A stretch of DNA of 64,000 nucleotides from an uncultured Tidjanibacter sp. (GCA_947852905.1 CANTVF010000003.1:124001-188000), one strand, 5' to 3'; shown: positions 43,752 through 53,677, numbered from the stretch's first letter. Translations and numbers: made by a program. The notes: a model not told the origin generated them from the letters alone.

Positions 43752-43923
43752 GAGCGGGGAGTCGTCGCTGGAAGAAGCCAAACGCAACGACGTCCGCGAG
43801 AGCATGATAGTGGTCAACAGCCGGGTGTCCGAATATTTCCTGAGAATGCTACGCGAGACGGGCAAGGAAATGAGTGTCAGAATGGAGTATTGCCGCGAAA
43901 GGTAATTCACCGACGCCACTATC
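43752..43923 (+). pseudogene. Decayed fragment of dnaG
   Basis: About 170 nt aligned by eye with codons 96-152 of the intact primase (31380 down to about 31207). Shared blocks include GCCAA(A/G)CGCAACGACG, CGCGAGAGCATGAT, GTGGTCAACAGC, CGAATATTTCC, GATGAGTGTC and TTCACCGACGCCAC. A one-base insertion near the start shifts the frame, and GGA of Gly146 is TAA here. The readable part is EEAKRNDVRESMIVVNSR. No start codon, zinc domain or Toprim part is present. It lies 12 nt after a terminator and no flanking mobile element is visible. Confidence 0.8.
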
Positions 43924-43930
43924 GGTATCG

Positions 43931-44640
43931 GGTCGATGCCAGAATCATTTTTCGGCCGCGACACACTCGCCCCATTCTATCGAGACGAATATCCCCATTC
44001 CTGCGGAACATAACACGAAATAGTACGATCCATGCCATAACGGAAATCAGGAAACCGTTAGCAACCGCTAAAGATTCATATGCCCCACATCGTATGAGCT
44101 GTAACGACCCCATGTTTCGCCCGGAAACGACGTTATTTTATCGTTTTACACCATAAATAGGACAGCCGGCAAATAGCAGCATAAAAGCCCGTATTTGCAT
44201 ATCGGCAAATACTCTTTACCGTTCGCGACAACCATTACCGATCTCACCACACATACAGTCCCATTCAAGCTCTTCCTGCAAGCCGTATTATACGCAAAGC
44301 CGATAAACCTTACAAAGTCCAACCGTATTCCGATTCGCTGTCATAAAACCGGCATAGCACTCCACCGGCATTATACTTCCCTACCTTGAGGCTATCGGCA
44401 TCCCGGAACACGATATACACCCCACCCCAAACAACAAGAAACATAGAAAAGAAAAGTCCCGTACACCAAACCCAGACTCTCTATGTTTTCACCCACCTCC
44501 TTTTCCAATCATCAGCCTGCGGATTTTTCAAAACATTCGCCCGCCGACGACATCCGCCATACTGAACGCACGATAACACCACGGATACTCCGACCGCAAC
44601 CGTAATTCTTCGTCATTCTCACAACCTGCATGAATAAAAA
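43931..44640. other. Intergenic stretch with no recognised feature
   Basis: About 700 nt between the dnaG relic and the fumarate reductase terminator. I find neither ORFs with family resemblance nor further primase homology. Confidence 0.6.
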
Positions 44641-44672
44641 ATGCAGGCCGCACTAATCAGTGCGGCCTGCAT
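44641..44672 (-). terminator. Terminator of the fumarate reductase operon
   Basis: Perfect 14-bp stem (44641-44654 with 44659-44672) and a 4-nt loop; the minus strand continues into TTTTT. 25 nt after the FrdB stop. Confidence 0.88.
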
Positions 44673-44696
44673 CCTAATCGAAACAACCTCCGACCG

Positions 44697-45440
44697 TTAG
44701 TTCTTAAATCTCGATATGAGGAACTTACGGTTCAGACGGGCTATATGTGAAATGGAGATAGCCTTCGGACATTCGGCCTCGCAGGCGCGGGTATTGGTAC
44801 AGTTACCGAATCCGAGTTCGTCCATTTTCGATATCATGGCATTGGCACGGCGAAGCGTCTCCACCTTACCCTGAGGCAGTTTGGCGAGCGAAGAAACACG
44901 GGCTGCCACGAAAAGCATAGCCGATCCGTTCTTGCAGGTAGCCACACATGCGCCGCAACCGATACATGCGGCCGCATCCATACTCTCCTCTGCATCGTCG
45001 TGCGAGATCGGAATGGTGTTACCGTCGGGTACGCCGCCGGTATTCACCGATATGAAGCCGCCGGCCTGAAGTATCTTGTCGAATGCGCTGCGTTCCACTA
45101 CGAGGTCTTTGATGACCGGGAAAGCCGCCGAACGCCAAGGTTCGATGGTTATCGTATCGCCGTCATGGAACTTGCGCATATGAAGCTGGCAGGTGGTGAT
45201 TTCCGTATCCGGACCATGAGCTTCGCCGTTTATATGCAGCGAACACATGCCGCATATACCTTCGCGGCAGTCATGATCGAATGCCACCGGATCCTTGCCC
45301 TCGTGGATCAGTTTGTTGTTAAGTATATCGAGCATCTCAAGGAACGAGGTATCTGCCGATATGTCGGTTACTTCGTAAGTTTCAAAGCGACCTTTTGACT
45401 TTGCGTCGGGCTGACGCCATATTTTAAGTTTGAAATTCAT
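44697..45440 (-). CDS. frdB: Fumarate reductase/succinate dehydrogenase iron-sulfur subunit
   Basis: Transfers electrons between the quinol-oxidising membrane subunit and the flavoprotein. 247 residues with the three cluster motifs: CREGICGMC...C for [2Fe-2S], [11 protein letters not shown] for the [4Fe-4S] cluster, and [13 protein letters not shown] for the third cluster. Last gene of the C-A-B operon, 19 nt after frdA. In anaerobic Bacteroidales the complex mainly reduces fumarate to succinate; direction is inferred from lifestyle. Confidence 0.95.
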   Translation of the reverse strand: MNFKLKIWRQPDAKSKGRFETYEVTDISADTSFLEMLDILNNKLIHEGKDPVAFDHDCREGICGMCSLHINGEAHGPDTEITTCQLHMRKFHDGDTITIEPWRSAAFPVIKDLVVERSAFDKILQAGGFISVNTGGVPDGNTIPISHDDAEESMDAAACIGCGACVATCKNGSAMLFVAARVSSLAKLPQGKVETLRRANAMISKMDELGFGNCTNTRACEAECPKAISISHIARLNRKFLISRFKN

Positions 45441-45459
45441 TGCTTACAGTTTTTACCGG

Positions 45460-47403
45460 TTAGTCCTTGTAGTTACGCTGTGCCACCTTGATAGCCTCGA
45501 AGGTAAGCGGCTCTTTGTGCATAACGGGCTCCTTGCCCTCGCCCTGATATTCCCAGATAGCCACGAACGCGAAATTCTCGTCATCGCGCTGTGCCTCTCC
45601 GTCGGGAGTCTGGTACTCTATACGGAAGTGTCCGCCGCACGACTCGTTACGCTGCAAACCGTCGCGAGCCATGAGTTCACCCTCTTCGAGGAAGTCGGCC
45701 AGACGGAGCGCCTTTTCGAGTTCCTGATTGAACTCTTCGTTCTTTCCGGGTACCTTGACGTCTTTCCAGAACTCCTCACGGACTTTCCTGATCTCCACGA
45801 TAGCCTTTTCGAGCGACTCCTTGGAACGTGCCATGCCGACATTTTCCCACATTATGTGACCGAGTTTCTTATGCAGCTCGTCCACAGTCTGCTTGCCGTT
45901 GATCGAGAAAAGTTTGGCGATCCTGTCGCGCACCTCTTTCTCGGCAGCATCGAACTCCGGAGTATCGGTTTTGATCTTCGGCGTCTGTATTTCATGCGAA
46001 AGGTAGTCGCCGATAGTGTAAGGCAATACGAAATAACCGTCGGCCAGACCCTGCATGAGCGCGGAAGCGCCGAGACGGTTGGCTCCGTGGTCGGAGAAGT
46101 TCGCCTCGCCGATAGCGTACAGGCCGGGGATAGTGGTCATGAGGTTATAATCAACCCAGATACCGCCCATGGTATAGTGTACTGCCGGATAGATCATCAT
46201 CGGCTCCTCGTAAGGATTGACGTCGGTGATCTTTTCGTACATCTGGAACAGGTTGCCGTAACGGTCCTTGATGACATTCTTGCCCAGACGCTCGATAGCG
46301 GTCTTGAAATCGAGGAATACGGCCAATCCCGTTTCGTTCACACCGAAACCGGCGTCGCAACGCTCCTTGGCGGCACGCGAAGCCACGTCGCGGGGAACGA
46401 GGTTACCGAATGCCGGATAACGGCGTTCGAGATAGTAATCCCTGTCCTCTTCCGGTATTTCCGACGCCTTCTTGAGTTTGGCGCGGAGTTTCTCTACGTC
46501 CTCTTTTTTCTTCGGCACCCAGATACGGCCGTCGTTACGCAGCGATTCCGACATAAGCGTCAGTTTGCTCTGCTGGTCTCCATGCACCGGTATACAGGTC
46601 GGGTGAATCTGAGTGAAACACGGGTTGGCGAACATTGCGCCCTTCTTGTAGCACTGCCATGCGGCCGAACCGTTGGAGTTCATCGCGTTGGTAGAGAGGA
46701 AGAACACGTTGCCGTAACCGCCCGTGGCTATAACGACCGCATGCGCGCCGTAACGCTCGATTTCGCCGGTCACGAGGTTACGAGCTATGATACCGCGCGC
46801 CTTGCCGTCCACCATGACGAGGTTGAGCATCTCATGACGGGGATAGCTCTTAACGCTTCCTTTGGCGATCTGACGGTTGAGAGCGGCATACGCACCGAGA
46901 AGAAGCTGCTGTCCCGTCTGGCCGCGGGCGTAGAAAGTACGCGATACCTGTGCACCGCCGAACGAACGGTTGGCCAAAAGACCGCCGTAATCACGTGCGA
47001 AAGGCACGCCCTGAGCGACGCACTGGTCTATAATATTGTTGGAAACTTCGGCAAGACGGTAAACATTCGCCTCGCGAGCGCGATAGTCGCCGCCCTTAAC
47101 TGTATCGTAGAACAGGCGGAATACCGAGTCGTTGTCGTTCTGATAGTTCTTGGCAGCGTTGATACCACCCTGCGCAGCGATAGAGTGCGCACGACGAGGT
47201 GAGTCGGAGATACAGAATATCTTGACGTTGTATCCCAGTTCGCCGAGAGTGGCGGCAGCAGACGCACCGCCGAGACCCGTACCTACTACGATTATATCGA
47301 GTTTACGTTTGTTGGCCGGGCTCACCACTTTGATTTCCGCTTTATGTTTGCTCCATTTATCGGTAATGGGGCCCTGCGGTATATGAGATTCTATCTTTGT
47401 CAT
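45460..47403 (-). CDS. frdA: Fumarate reductase/succinate dehydrogenase flavoprotein subunit
   Basis: Catalytic subunit, 647 residues, facing the cytoplasm. FAD-binding [25 protein letters not shown], the [19 protein letters not shown] stretch with the His that attaches FAD covalently, HPTCIP with the active-site region, [37 protein letters not shown] and the C-terminal helical domain ending in [35 protein letters not shown]. Sequence style is that of the Bacteroidota/Wolinella/Bacillus type. Spacing to frdC is 37 nt. Confidence 0.96.
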   Translation of the reverse strand: MTKIESHIPQGPITDKWSKHKAEIKVVSPANKRKLDIIVVGTGLGGASAAATLGELGYNVKIFCISDSPRRAHSIAAQGGINAAKNYQNDNDSVFRLFYDTVKGGDYRAREANVYRLAEVSNNIIDQCVAQGVPFARDYGGLLANRSFGGAQVSRTFYARGQTGQQLLLGAYAALNRQIAKGSVKSYPRHEMLNLVMVDGKARGIIARNLVTGEIERYGAHAVVIATGGYGNVFFLSTNAMNSNGSAAWQCYKKGAMFANPCFTQIHPTCIPVHGDQQSKLTLMSESLRNDGRIWVPKKKEDVEKLRAKLKKASEIPEEDRDYYLERRYPAFGNLVPRDVASRAAKERCDAGFGVNETGLAVFLDFKTAIERLGKNVIKDRYGNLFQMYEKITDVNPYEEPMMIYPAVHYTMGGIWVDYNLMTTIPGLYAIGEANFSDHGANRLGASALMQGLADGYFVLPYTIGDYLSHEIQTPKIKTDTPEFDAAEKEVRDRIAKLFSINGKQTVDELHKKLGHIMWENVGMARSKESLEKAIVEIRKVREEFWKDVKVPGKNEEFNQELEKALRLADFLEEGELMARDGLQRNESCGGHFRIEYQTPDGEAQRDDENFAFVAIWEYQGEGKEPVMHKEPLTFEAIKVAQRNYKD

Positions 47404-47440
47404 ATCGAGTGTTTTTTATTATTCACAAAGGTTGGTAAAA

Positions 47441-48121
47441 CTACATCAGCCCCTGAATGTAGATAATGATAACGGTCAGAGCGAAACCGCCTACTATAAG
47501 CGTTGCAAGTATGTAGGAGATGCACCTGAGGCGCTTCATCCACACCTTGCTGTTCCAGCCTACCGTATGCAGCATGCTCCACACGCCATGGGTGAGGTGG
47601 AACCAGATACCTACGAGCCACACCAGATAAACGATCACATAGCCGAGATGCGAGAAAAGATCCCTTACCATGACCGCGCCGTCCTTCGGCCCCATGCCGA
47701 GACTGTTGGTATGTTCGCCCATTATTTCCGTCCACTGCATGTTGTACCAGAAGTTGTACAGGTGGAGCAGAAGACCGCAGATCACTACCAGTCCGAGAAC
47801 GAACATGTTTTTAGAAGTCCATTCCACGTTGGGTTCGCGTTTTGCCTCCGCATAACGGATCTTACCGCGAGCGCGACGGTTCTGGAGCGTCAGAATGATA
47901 GCGTAGATGAAGTGGATCACTACGCCGGCAGCGAGGATCACCGTACCGATGAGAGCGTACCAGTTGGCCCCGAGGAAGTTTACGATAGCGTCGTAAGCCT
48001 CGTCGGAGAATACCAGCGCACCGTTCATCAGCATGTGAAACGTCAGGAACAATACGAGGAATGCTCCTGTGATACTCATGATCAGCTTTTTGCCGATAGA
48101 TGAAGTGAAAATATTAGCCAT
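47441..48121 (-). CDS. frdC: Fumarate reductase/succinate dehydrogenase cytochrome b subunit
   Basis: Membrane anchor with di-haem b, 226 residues and five hydrophobic helices: SIGKKLIMSITGAFLVLFLTFHMLMNGALVF, NWYALIGTVILAAGVVIHFIYAIILTL, NMFVLGLVVICGLLLHLYNFWYNMQW, HLGYVIVYLVWLVGIWFHLTHGVWSML and ILATLIVGGFALTVIIIYIQ. His residues in each of the first four helices (FHML, IHFIYA, LHLYNF, FHLTHG) supply haem ligands as in the Wolinella/Bacillus type. First gene of the operon. Confidence 0.94.
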   Translation of the reverse strand: MANIFTSSIGKKLIMSITGAFLVLFLTFHMLMNGALVFSDEAYDAIVNFLGANWYALIGTVILAAGVVIHFIYAIILTLQNRRARGKIRYAEAKREPNVEWTSKNMFVLGLVVICGLLLHLYNFWYNMQWTEIMGEHTNSLGMGPKDGAVMVRDLFSHLGYVIVYLVWLVGIWFHLTHGVWSMLHTVGWNSKVWMKRLRCISYILATLIVGGFALTVIIIYIQGLM

Positions 48122-48227
48122 AAAACAGTAGGTTATTTGTGTTGTTGTTTATGTTAGCCGTTCTGCCGCTCCGGTGCCGTAAACGGACTGCATCGCCCGA
48201 TGTAAGCACATGATTGTTTTCAATGTA

Positions 48228-48259
48228 CAAAAGTATTCCATTGTTTTTTAAATAACAAA
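48228..48259 (-). promoter_or_regulatory. Promoter of the fumarate reductase operon
   Basis: On minus: TTTG (48259-48256), 20 nt, TACTTTTG (48235-48228). Leader of about 100 nt to the frdC start. Confidence 0.7.
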
Positions 48260-48406
48260 AAGAACTCGATTAATTTTACCCTCCTCCGGCAATCATACTA
48301 ATCCGGAACCCCACAGCACGACTGCCGCACCGTTATTATCTGTACTTTCCCGTATGACATCACTCCCCTCAGCAACGTCAGCCGGAACAGACAGGTACAT
48401 AAAAAA

Positions 48407-48442
48407 GTTCCGGACTGCGAAAGACAACTCACAGTCCGGAAC
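48407..48442 (-). terminator. Terminator of the DUF5723 unit
   Basis: 11-bp stem GTTCCGGACTG with CAGTCCGGAAC, 14-nt loop; minus strand continues into TTTTTT. 21 nt after the gene's stop. Confidence 0.8.
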
Positions 48443-48463
48443 GTATCCAAAGCTCTGCCGGCG

Positions 48464-49879
48464 TCAATGACATCTGTCGTATTTCGGGCCACGCAACGGA
48501 ACCGAAAGTCCGAACGTAAAGTTAAATACTTTCTGACCGGTAGGGATGAATTGCGGATTCACCTTGAATATCATATAATCCGTACCGACGAACCAGTTGA
48601 TCCAACTCGTATGCACGTTCAACGCGAAGCCGAACGAGTTGAAGAAATTGTCGCCTATATTCTTGTAATTTCCTGCGGTATAGCTGAGCGATGCGGTCAG
48701 CCAATGCAAAGGCCTTACGGTGGCCAATATCGAAAACTCCGTGCGGGCTATATACTCGTTACGACGGTGCGTGAACAACATGCCGGCACCCAACAGATTG
48801 TTGCCGAAAATGTCGTATTCGGCACCCAGCACGAATCCGGGATACATCTTAGTGCGCGCCTTGTCGCCGCTCTCGCGGAATTTGGTAAATCCGGTGAAAT
48901 CGAAATCCGCATCTCCGTCGCTCACCCATTGGTTGGTCTCGGGATCGAGCGTATAATTCATTCCCCGGAACTCGTACGACTCTTCCGAACGTCCGGTAAA
49001 ACTGTTTCCTCTATTCCACGACATGAAACCGAGATTCAATATGGCCGCCGAAAATTTGAAACGCTCCATGAGAACATATTCAGCGCCTATATCTGCCGTC
49101 ATACCGAAACCTGCGATACCGTTGAATCCCGATATCAGATTTTCTGAATCCATAGAAGCGAGATCGACGTAACCGTCGGGACCTACAGGCATGTTGAGTC
49201 CGCTCATGCTCGCCTGTATCGTACCGCGCGCATCTATGGCCCAGCGGTCGCCGTTAAGCACGAGATTCATATGATCGTAATTGACATTCATGCGCGCAAG
49301 CCCTAATTTGAAATTCAACCGACCGCCCACGGTCAATTCAGGCGTAATGCGGCGTGAATAACCCATGGCTATATTGGCGTAGGCATCTGCCCCGGCCTGA
49401 ATGTCGCTCATATCGTAAGCCTGAGCCTGCGAACCGAGCTTTATAAATTCCACGAGTTCCTTAGGCAGATTCACTCCGGAATAAGCATCCATGCTGACCT
49501 CTATGCTCCAGAAATCGCGGCCTGTATAGAATCCTGCGCCGAGCAACGCCATATGAAGGTCTACACCGACCTTGTTGTTGTCCCTCAGATTGGCAGCGAC
49601 GTCATGCCATGTCACACGGTGGTCGAGCAACGAAACCATGGTCCCGTTCTCGCCGGCCGGGTAGAACATGGTGTTCATGGCCAGAGCGTTGGAATTTAGA
49701 TTCACGGAGGTAGTACCCAACACGGGAATCAACACGTATCCCCTTTCGGGACGCAATGCCGGATTGAGATACCCGCGGACTGTAGATCCCTCCATAAAAT
49801 AAGACGTGCGGTACTGCTGGGCATAGGCAGCTGCGAAGGTCATCGCCATAACAGCCAAGAGTGCGTATAATTTTCTCAT
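48464..49879 (-). CDS. DUF5723-type outer-membrane protein
   Basis: 471 residues with a signal peptide (to about AAAYAQ) and a long series of amphipathic strands: FMEGSTVRGYLNPALRPERGYVLIPVLGTTSVNLNSNALAM, IAGFGMTADIGAEYVLMERFKFSAAILNLGFMSWNRG, FVLGAEYDIFGNNLLGAGMLFTHRR and a C-terminal KVFNFTFGLSVPLRG. The pattern matches DUF5723 proteins of Bacteroidota, related in layout to FadL/PorV-like barrels. Function unknown. Translated one base after a lipoprotein gene (TGA-C-ATG), so the two probably work together at the outer membrane. Confidence 0.8.
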   Translation of the reverse strand: MRKLYALLAVMAMTFAAAYAQQYRTSYFMEGSTVRGYLNPALRPERGYVLIPVLGTTSVNLNSNALAMNTMFYPAGENGTMVSLLDHRVTWHDVAANLRDNNKVGVDLHMALLGAGFYTGRDFWSIEVSMDAYSGVNLPKELVEFIKLGSQAQAYDMSDIQAGADAYANIAMGYSRRITPELTVGGRLNFKLGLARMNVNYDHMNLVLNGDRWAIDARGTIQASMSGLNMPVGPDGYVDLASMDSENLISGFNGIAGFGMTADIGAEYVLMERFKFSAAILNLGFMSWNRGNSFTGRSEESYEFRGMNYTLDPETNQWVSDGDADFDFTGFTKFRESGDKARTKMYPGFVLGAEYDIFGNNLLGAGMLFTHRRNEYIARTEFSILATVRPLHWLTASLSYTAGNYKNIGDNFFNSFGFALNVHTSWINWFVGTDYMIFKVNPQFIPTGQKVFNFTFGLSVPLRGPKYDRCH

Positions 49880-49880
49880 G

Positions 49881-50549
49881 TCATTCTCCTCCGTTCAACT
49901 TTATGCCGCCCGTCTTTTCAAGTCGCAGGCTTACTTCTATATAATTATCCAACAAAAACTTGACCTTTTCCAAATCAGGCCTCAACAGAGTTATGTCTAT
50001 GCCGCTGACACGGTGCAGCTGTTCCAGCAGCTCGCTCACATCCTGTCTCTGGGTCTCCGTTACAGTACTGCCTTCGACGGCTTTTGCTATAACTATATCC
50101 TTGAATTCGGTGACCACGTTACCGCTGTCGTCCACAAAATCGAGATGGAACTCGACGGTCATCGGCAGCGTACTGTTAACATCCAGCAACAACTCCAGTG
50201 TCCCGGAACCGGTATCGAGCATATCCATCATCTCCTCCGGTATTATTGGGGCCTCCAGAGGCACGTTCATCGAAAATTCCTGCTCGCCGATGAACATTTC
50301 GACAATGCCTATATCGTCCATCGTAAAACCGTTCTCTTCCAGGATTCTCTCTATTTCCTCCATGCCGCCCATCATCCCCTCGAACGATATATGGGCGTTC
50401 ACGGGCGGCGTCGTTATCACATCTCCGATGTATATCTCGTCCTGCCCGAAATTGTCCAAACTGTACTCGCGGTCTACGCAGCCATGTGCCGTAACGACAC
50501 ACACTGCCGCCACCGCCGCCAGCCGGAAGTGTCGTAAAACCTGTTTCAT
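49881..50549 (-). CDS. Lipoprotein partner of the DUF5723 barrel
   Basis: 222 residues; signal with lipobox TAHGC (Cys24), then VDREYSLDNFGQDEIYIGDVITTPPVN, an opening common among Bacteroidales lipoproteins. The rest is acidic and beta-rich (SGTLELLLDVNSTLPMTVEFHLDFVDDSGNVVTEFKDIVI), with a helical C-terminal region VSELLEQLHRVSGIDITLLRPDLEKVKFLLDNYIEVSLRLEKTGG. No named family recognised. Its stop is one base from the start of the barrel gene, indicating coupling. Confidence 0.72.
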   Translation of the reverse strand: MKQVLRHFRLAAVAAVCVVTAHGCVDREYSLDNFGQDEIYIGDVITTPPVNAHISFEGMMGGMEEIERILEENGFTMDDIGIVEMFIGEQEFSMNVPLEAPIIPEEMMDMLDTGSGTLELLLDVNSTLPMTVEFHLDFVDDSGNVVTEFKDIVIAKAVEGSTVTETQRQDVSELLEQLHRVSGIDITLLRPDLEKVKFLLDNYIEVSLRLEKTGGIKLNGGE

Positions 50550-50957
50550 AAACGAATGAAATTAATTTTCGTAAATGCCCTGCGCTCCTGCGACACACGC
50601 CCTTTGCGCCACGAATGAACGTACCGCACGAAACGTCCCTGCAAAAGCTCAGGCATATTCCCTATCAGGAACAAAAATACAATATTTTTTCCAAATACGT
50701 CAACCGCCGTCAAACCAGAACAATAGTATATGCCCTCACCCGACAGAATACATCCGGTTCAAGAGCGATTCGTGCCGCCGACACGCCCCGAAACCGCCGG
50801 ACACAGTCACAAATTCACAAAAAGAAGGTCATAACACACCGTTAAGCACGCTCCCGTTCCCGAGACACAGTTCACATATCAAAAAGATATGGTTTCCCGT
50901 AAATCGTCAATCCGTAATTATCACATCACAATACATACTCCATCTCGGTTGTTTTCG
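50550..50957. other. Intergenic stretch with no recognised feature
   Basis: About 410 nt between the divergent lipoprotein and lgt genes. No gene, repeat or hairpin of note. Confidence 0.55.
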
Positions 50958-50965
50958 TATATTTG
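50958..50965 (+). promoter_or_regulatory. -7 promoter element of the lgt unit
   Basis: TATATTTG, matching TAnnTTTG, about 130 nt before lgt. No TTTG at -33. Confidence 0.4.
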
Positions 50966-51093
50966 TAGCTAATAAGACAAATAGCCGATACTACGGAAGC
51001 AAGCCATACTGGTAGGTATCGGACGTTGGCAACCCGAAGAAAACGGTACCGGAACGGCCTCCGAAACCGCTGCGCAAAACAAAAACACGACAT

Positions 51094-52014
51094 ATGCTGA
51101 ATCAATTTTTAACCGTCGTCTGGAAATTCAATCCGACATTCATCAAAATAGGCAACTTCGACATACGCTGGTACGGGGTGATGTGGGCCTTGGCTATAGG
51201 CATCGGCCTCTGGTTTTTCGTAAAATTCTGCAAACGCGAGGGACTTCCTGAAAAACTCGCCGACTCCATATTCATCTACGGAGCTCTCGCGACGATAATC
51301 GGAGCCCGTCTGGGACACTGCCTGTTCTACGAGCCTGCATACTATCTGGCCGACCCGATAAAATTCCTCGCGTTCCGCGACGGAGGCATGGCGAGCCACG
51401 GCGCCGCCATAGGTCTGCTGCTGGGACTGTGGCTGTTTTCCCGTAAAAACAAGATGCCTTATCTGTGGTCTTTAGACAGGGTTATGATCCCAGTAGCCGT
51501 AGGCGGCGCACTGGTACGTCTGGGCAACCTGTTCAACCACGAGATATACGGTCACCCGACCGACAAGCCTTGGGGATTCCAGTTCATCGAAAACCTGAAC
51601 GCATGGATGCATGGAGCGGCCCCGGTCTACGGTCCGCCGAGCCATCCGACGCAGATATACGAAGCGCTGGCCTATCTCGTTCTGTTCGGCATACTGTGCC
51701 TGCTGTATTACAGATACGACGCCGGACGCCGTTATCCGGGACTTCTGTTCGGAGTAGGGCTCATAGGCATATTCCTGTCGCGTTTCCTCATCGAATACGT
51801 TAAAAACGATCAGGTGGATTTCGAGGCGACAATGTTGCTGAACATGGGCCAATGGCTGAGCATTCCTTTCATCATAGCCGGAGTGGTAATGATAATATAC
51901 TCCGTGAAACATCGCCAGAATCCGCCATCGCTTGCCGAGGTGCAGGCTGCGGCAGCAAAACGCGAAGCGAACGAATCCCGCAAAGACGACCGTAAGAATA
52001 ACCGCAAGAAATAA
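51094..52014 (+). CDS. lgt: Prolipoprotein diacylglyceryl transferase Lgt
   Basis: Transfers diacylglycerol from phosphatidylglycerol to the lipobox Cys of prolipoproteins in the inner membrane; essential for the many lipoproteins of this window. 306 residues with seven membrane helices, IRWYGVMWALAIGIGLWFF, ARLGHCLFYEP, FRDGGMASHGAAIGLLLGLW, GGALVRLGNLFNHEIYGHPTDKPWG (Lgt signature) and SHPTQIYEALAYLVLF. The basic C-terminal tail KREANESRKDDRKNNRKK is longer than in E. coli (291). The HU/SPOR gene follows after 58 nt. Confidence 0.96.
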   Translation: MLNQFLTVVWKFNPTFIKIGNFDIRWYGVMWALAIGIGLWFFVKFCKREGLPEKLADSIFIYGALATIIGARLGHCLFYEPAYYLADPIKFLAFRDGGMASHGAAIGLLLGLWLFSRKNKMPYLWSLDRVMIPVAVGGALVRLGNLFNHEIYGHPTDKPWGFQFIENLNAWMHGAAPVYGPPSHPTQIYEALAYLVLFGILCLLYYRYDAGRRYPGLLFGVGLIGIFLSRFLIEYVKNDQVDFEATMLLNMGQWLSIPFIIAGVVMIIYSVKHRQNPPSLAEVQAAAAKREANESRKDDRKNNRKK

Positions 52015-52072
52015 CCCGCCGCCGGAGATATACACTCCGGCGACTAAACCCACTCGATCAAAATAAGGTACA

Positions 52073-52996
52073 ATGAACGACATAGATAAGATAATATTCG
52101 ATACGCTCGCCGCAGGCAGGGGAATCAACCTGCCGGGCATAGGCTCTCTGTCGGTAGAGCGTCACGCAGCCGAACGACTTCCCGACGGACGGATAATACC
52201 GCCCCACGGGAAAGTAGTGTTCTCTTCCTCCGAAAACCCGGCATACGGCTCCGCAGCATTGCATCAGGGATACAACGAATGGCTGCAACAGGCGGCATGT
52301 TCCAACGGCGTGATAGAAATAAAGGGTGTAGGAGTTCTGCGCGAAGGGATATTCTACCCGTCGGTGGAACTTCACGAACGTCTCAATCCGCAGGGTACCG
52401 AACCGCTCAAAATAAAAAAGGCCGGTCAGAAAGGCCGCATGGCATTATGGATAACTATCGCGGCGGGTGCTGTGATACTCGCAGTTACGGCAATCATATG
52501 CCTGCCCGACAGAGGACGGTACGCAAAAAAGCCTGCAACTGCGGCCACAGTAAATGAAACAACCAGCACGCCACGTCAGGCGACCGCACGAACGGTTATC
52601 GAAGAACCGGAATCCGCAGCCGATAACATCGTAACAACGGCAAATGGTATGACAACGCCTGCCGATGAAACGTCCCTGACAGCCTCCGCTAACGGAACGG
52701 AAGCTACGACGGTAGAAAAAGCTACGCCGGACCGACCGGCAGACCACGCTGCGACAACGGCACATGCAGGTATCAGCCATCTCGTTGTGGGTGTATTTTC
52801 CGATCCTGCCAATGCTGACAAACTGATCTCGCGCGATCCTCTCGGCATCGGCTCGGCCTCCTATTCCAAAATTCCGTTCAAAGGAGGCAAAACGCTCGTA
52901 AGCGCATTCTCCTCCGACGACAGGGAGAAAGTGGAAAACCGCCGCAGGGAACTGTCGCACATAAACAACGAACTCTGGGTCTACGAAACCAAATAA
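52073..52996 (+). CDS. HU-CCDC81-like and SPOR-like membrane protein
   Basis: 307 residues. Residues 1-100 resemble the HU-CCDC81_bac tandem of Bacteroidota (HU-fold, DNA-binding relatives): IIFDTLAAGRGINLPGIGSLSVERHAAERLPDGRIIPP and YNEWLQQAACSNGVIEIKGVGVLREGIFYPS. A single membrane helix at about 123-145 follows, then a Thr/Ala-rich disordered stretch to about 235, and a C-terminal SPOR-like domain (HLVVGVFSDPANADKLI...LVSAFSSDDREKVENRRRELSHINNELWVYE) that should bind denuded septal peptidoglycan. So the N-terminus is cytoplasmic and the C-terminus periplasmic. Role in division inferred. Confidence 0.8.
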   Translation: MNDIDKIIFDTLAAGRGINLPGIGSLSVERHAAERLPDGRIIPPHGKVVFSSSENPAYGSAALHQGYNEWLQQAACSNGVIEIKGVGVLREGIFYPSVELHERLNPQGTEPLKIKKAGQKGRMALWITIAAGAVILAVTAIICLPDRGRYAKKPATAATVNETTSTPRQATARTVIEEPESAADNIVTTANGMTTPADETSLTASANGTEATTVEKATPDRPADHAATTAHAGISHLVVGVFSDPANADKLISRDPLGIGSASYSKIPFKGGKTLVSAFSSDDREKVENRRRELSHINNELWVYETK

Positions 52997-53014
52997 AACA
53001 CATGCTTTACAACA

Positions 53015-53053
53015 ACGTTCAGGGGAGGCTTTGTAAAAGCCTCCCCTGAACGT
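53015..53053. terminator. Bidirectional terminator between convergent genes
   Basis: Perfect 18-bp stem (53015-53032 with 53036-53053), 3-nt loop, between the HU/SPOR gene and the convergent HxlR gene. Confidence 0.75.
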
Positions 53054-53098
53054 ATACAGCCATTACATGCCGGTTTCCGACATCTGTCCTAATCAAGG

Positions 53099-53467
53099 CT
53101 AACGGCTCTTGTTCCTCTTTCGATCGTCGATAATATCTTCCATATTCTCCTTTGCCCACATGATCAACGCATTGATATGCGGAAACAGAGAGAGGGCCCG
53201 CTCCGTAAGCGCATATTCCACACGCGGCGGCACTTCCGGATAAATCGTTCTCGTAACGAAGCCGTCCTCCTCCAGAGTCCTCAGCGTAACGGTCAACATC
53301 TTCTGGGAAATATCCGGAATAGCACGTTTCAGGTCGCCGAAACGCATCTTGTCGGTTCCGGTAAGCGTATATATGACCAGCAGCGACCATTTGTCGCTCA
53401 TCCTTGCAAGCACATTACGTATCGGACATCGCGGATCATATGCGTCCAGTATCGTCATTCTGTCCAT
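53099..53467 (-). CDS. HxlR-family transcriptional regulator
   Basis: 122-residue winged-helix protein: CPIRNVLARMSDKWSLLVIYTLTGTDKMRFGDLKRAIPDISQKMLTVTLRTLEEDGFVTRTIYPEVPPRVEYALTERALSLFPHINAL. Cys14 in RCPIR matches the redox-sensing Cys found near the N-terminus of HxlR regulators such as YodB and HypR, which respond to quinones, diamide or hypochlorite. It is the only Cys in the protein. Divergent from a three-gene redox-type set; likely controls it through the inverted repeat at 53678. Confidence 0.93.
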   Translation of the reverse strand: MDRMTILDAYDPRCPIRNVLARMSDKWSLLVIYTLTGTDKMRFGDLKRAIPDISQKMLTVTLRTLEEDGFVTRTIYPEVPPRVEYALTERALSLFPHINALIMWAKENMEDIIDDRKRNKSR

Positions 53468-53494
53468 AACATTCTACAGATTAATATTGGTATG

Positions 53495-53525
53495 CAAAAG
53501 TATCCGAATCTCTTTTAATCTGCAA
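53495..53525 (-). promoter_or_regulatory. Promoter of the HxlR gene
   Basis: On minus: TTG (53525-53523), 20 nt, TACTTTTG (53502-53495), 28 nt before the start. Confidence 0.6.
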
Positions 53526-53618
53526 CAGTAAAAAAAATTTGCATTTTTTTATTGTCACAACATCTTCATTTCCAGTGATCGTAACCGCCGGGTAACTATG
53601 TGCATATCAGGTGCCTAC

Positions 53619-53649
53619 TTGACAAGATATAATCCTCATCATATATTTG
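53619..53649 (+). promoter_or_regulatory. Promoter of the redox-type gene set
   Basis: TTGA (53619-53622), 19 nt, TATATTTG (53642-53649). Confidence 0.7.
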
Positions 53650-53677
53650 CAGCAGAAAATATACTATAAAACTTTCA

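Noticed and set aside
45430-47202. Open frame of 590 codons on plus, opposite frdA
   Set aside because: Antisense shadow of a complete fumarate reductase flavoprotein gene.
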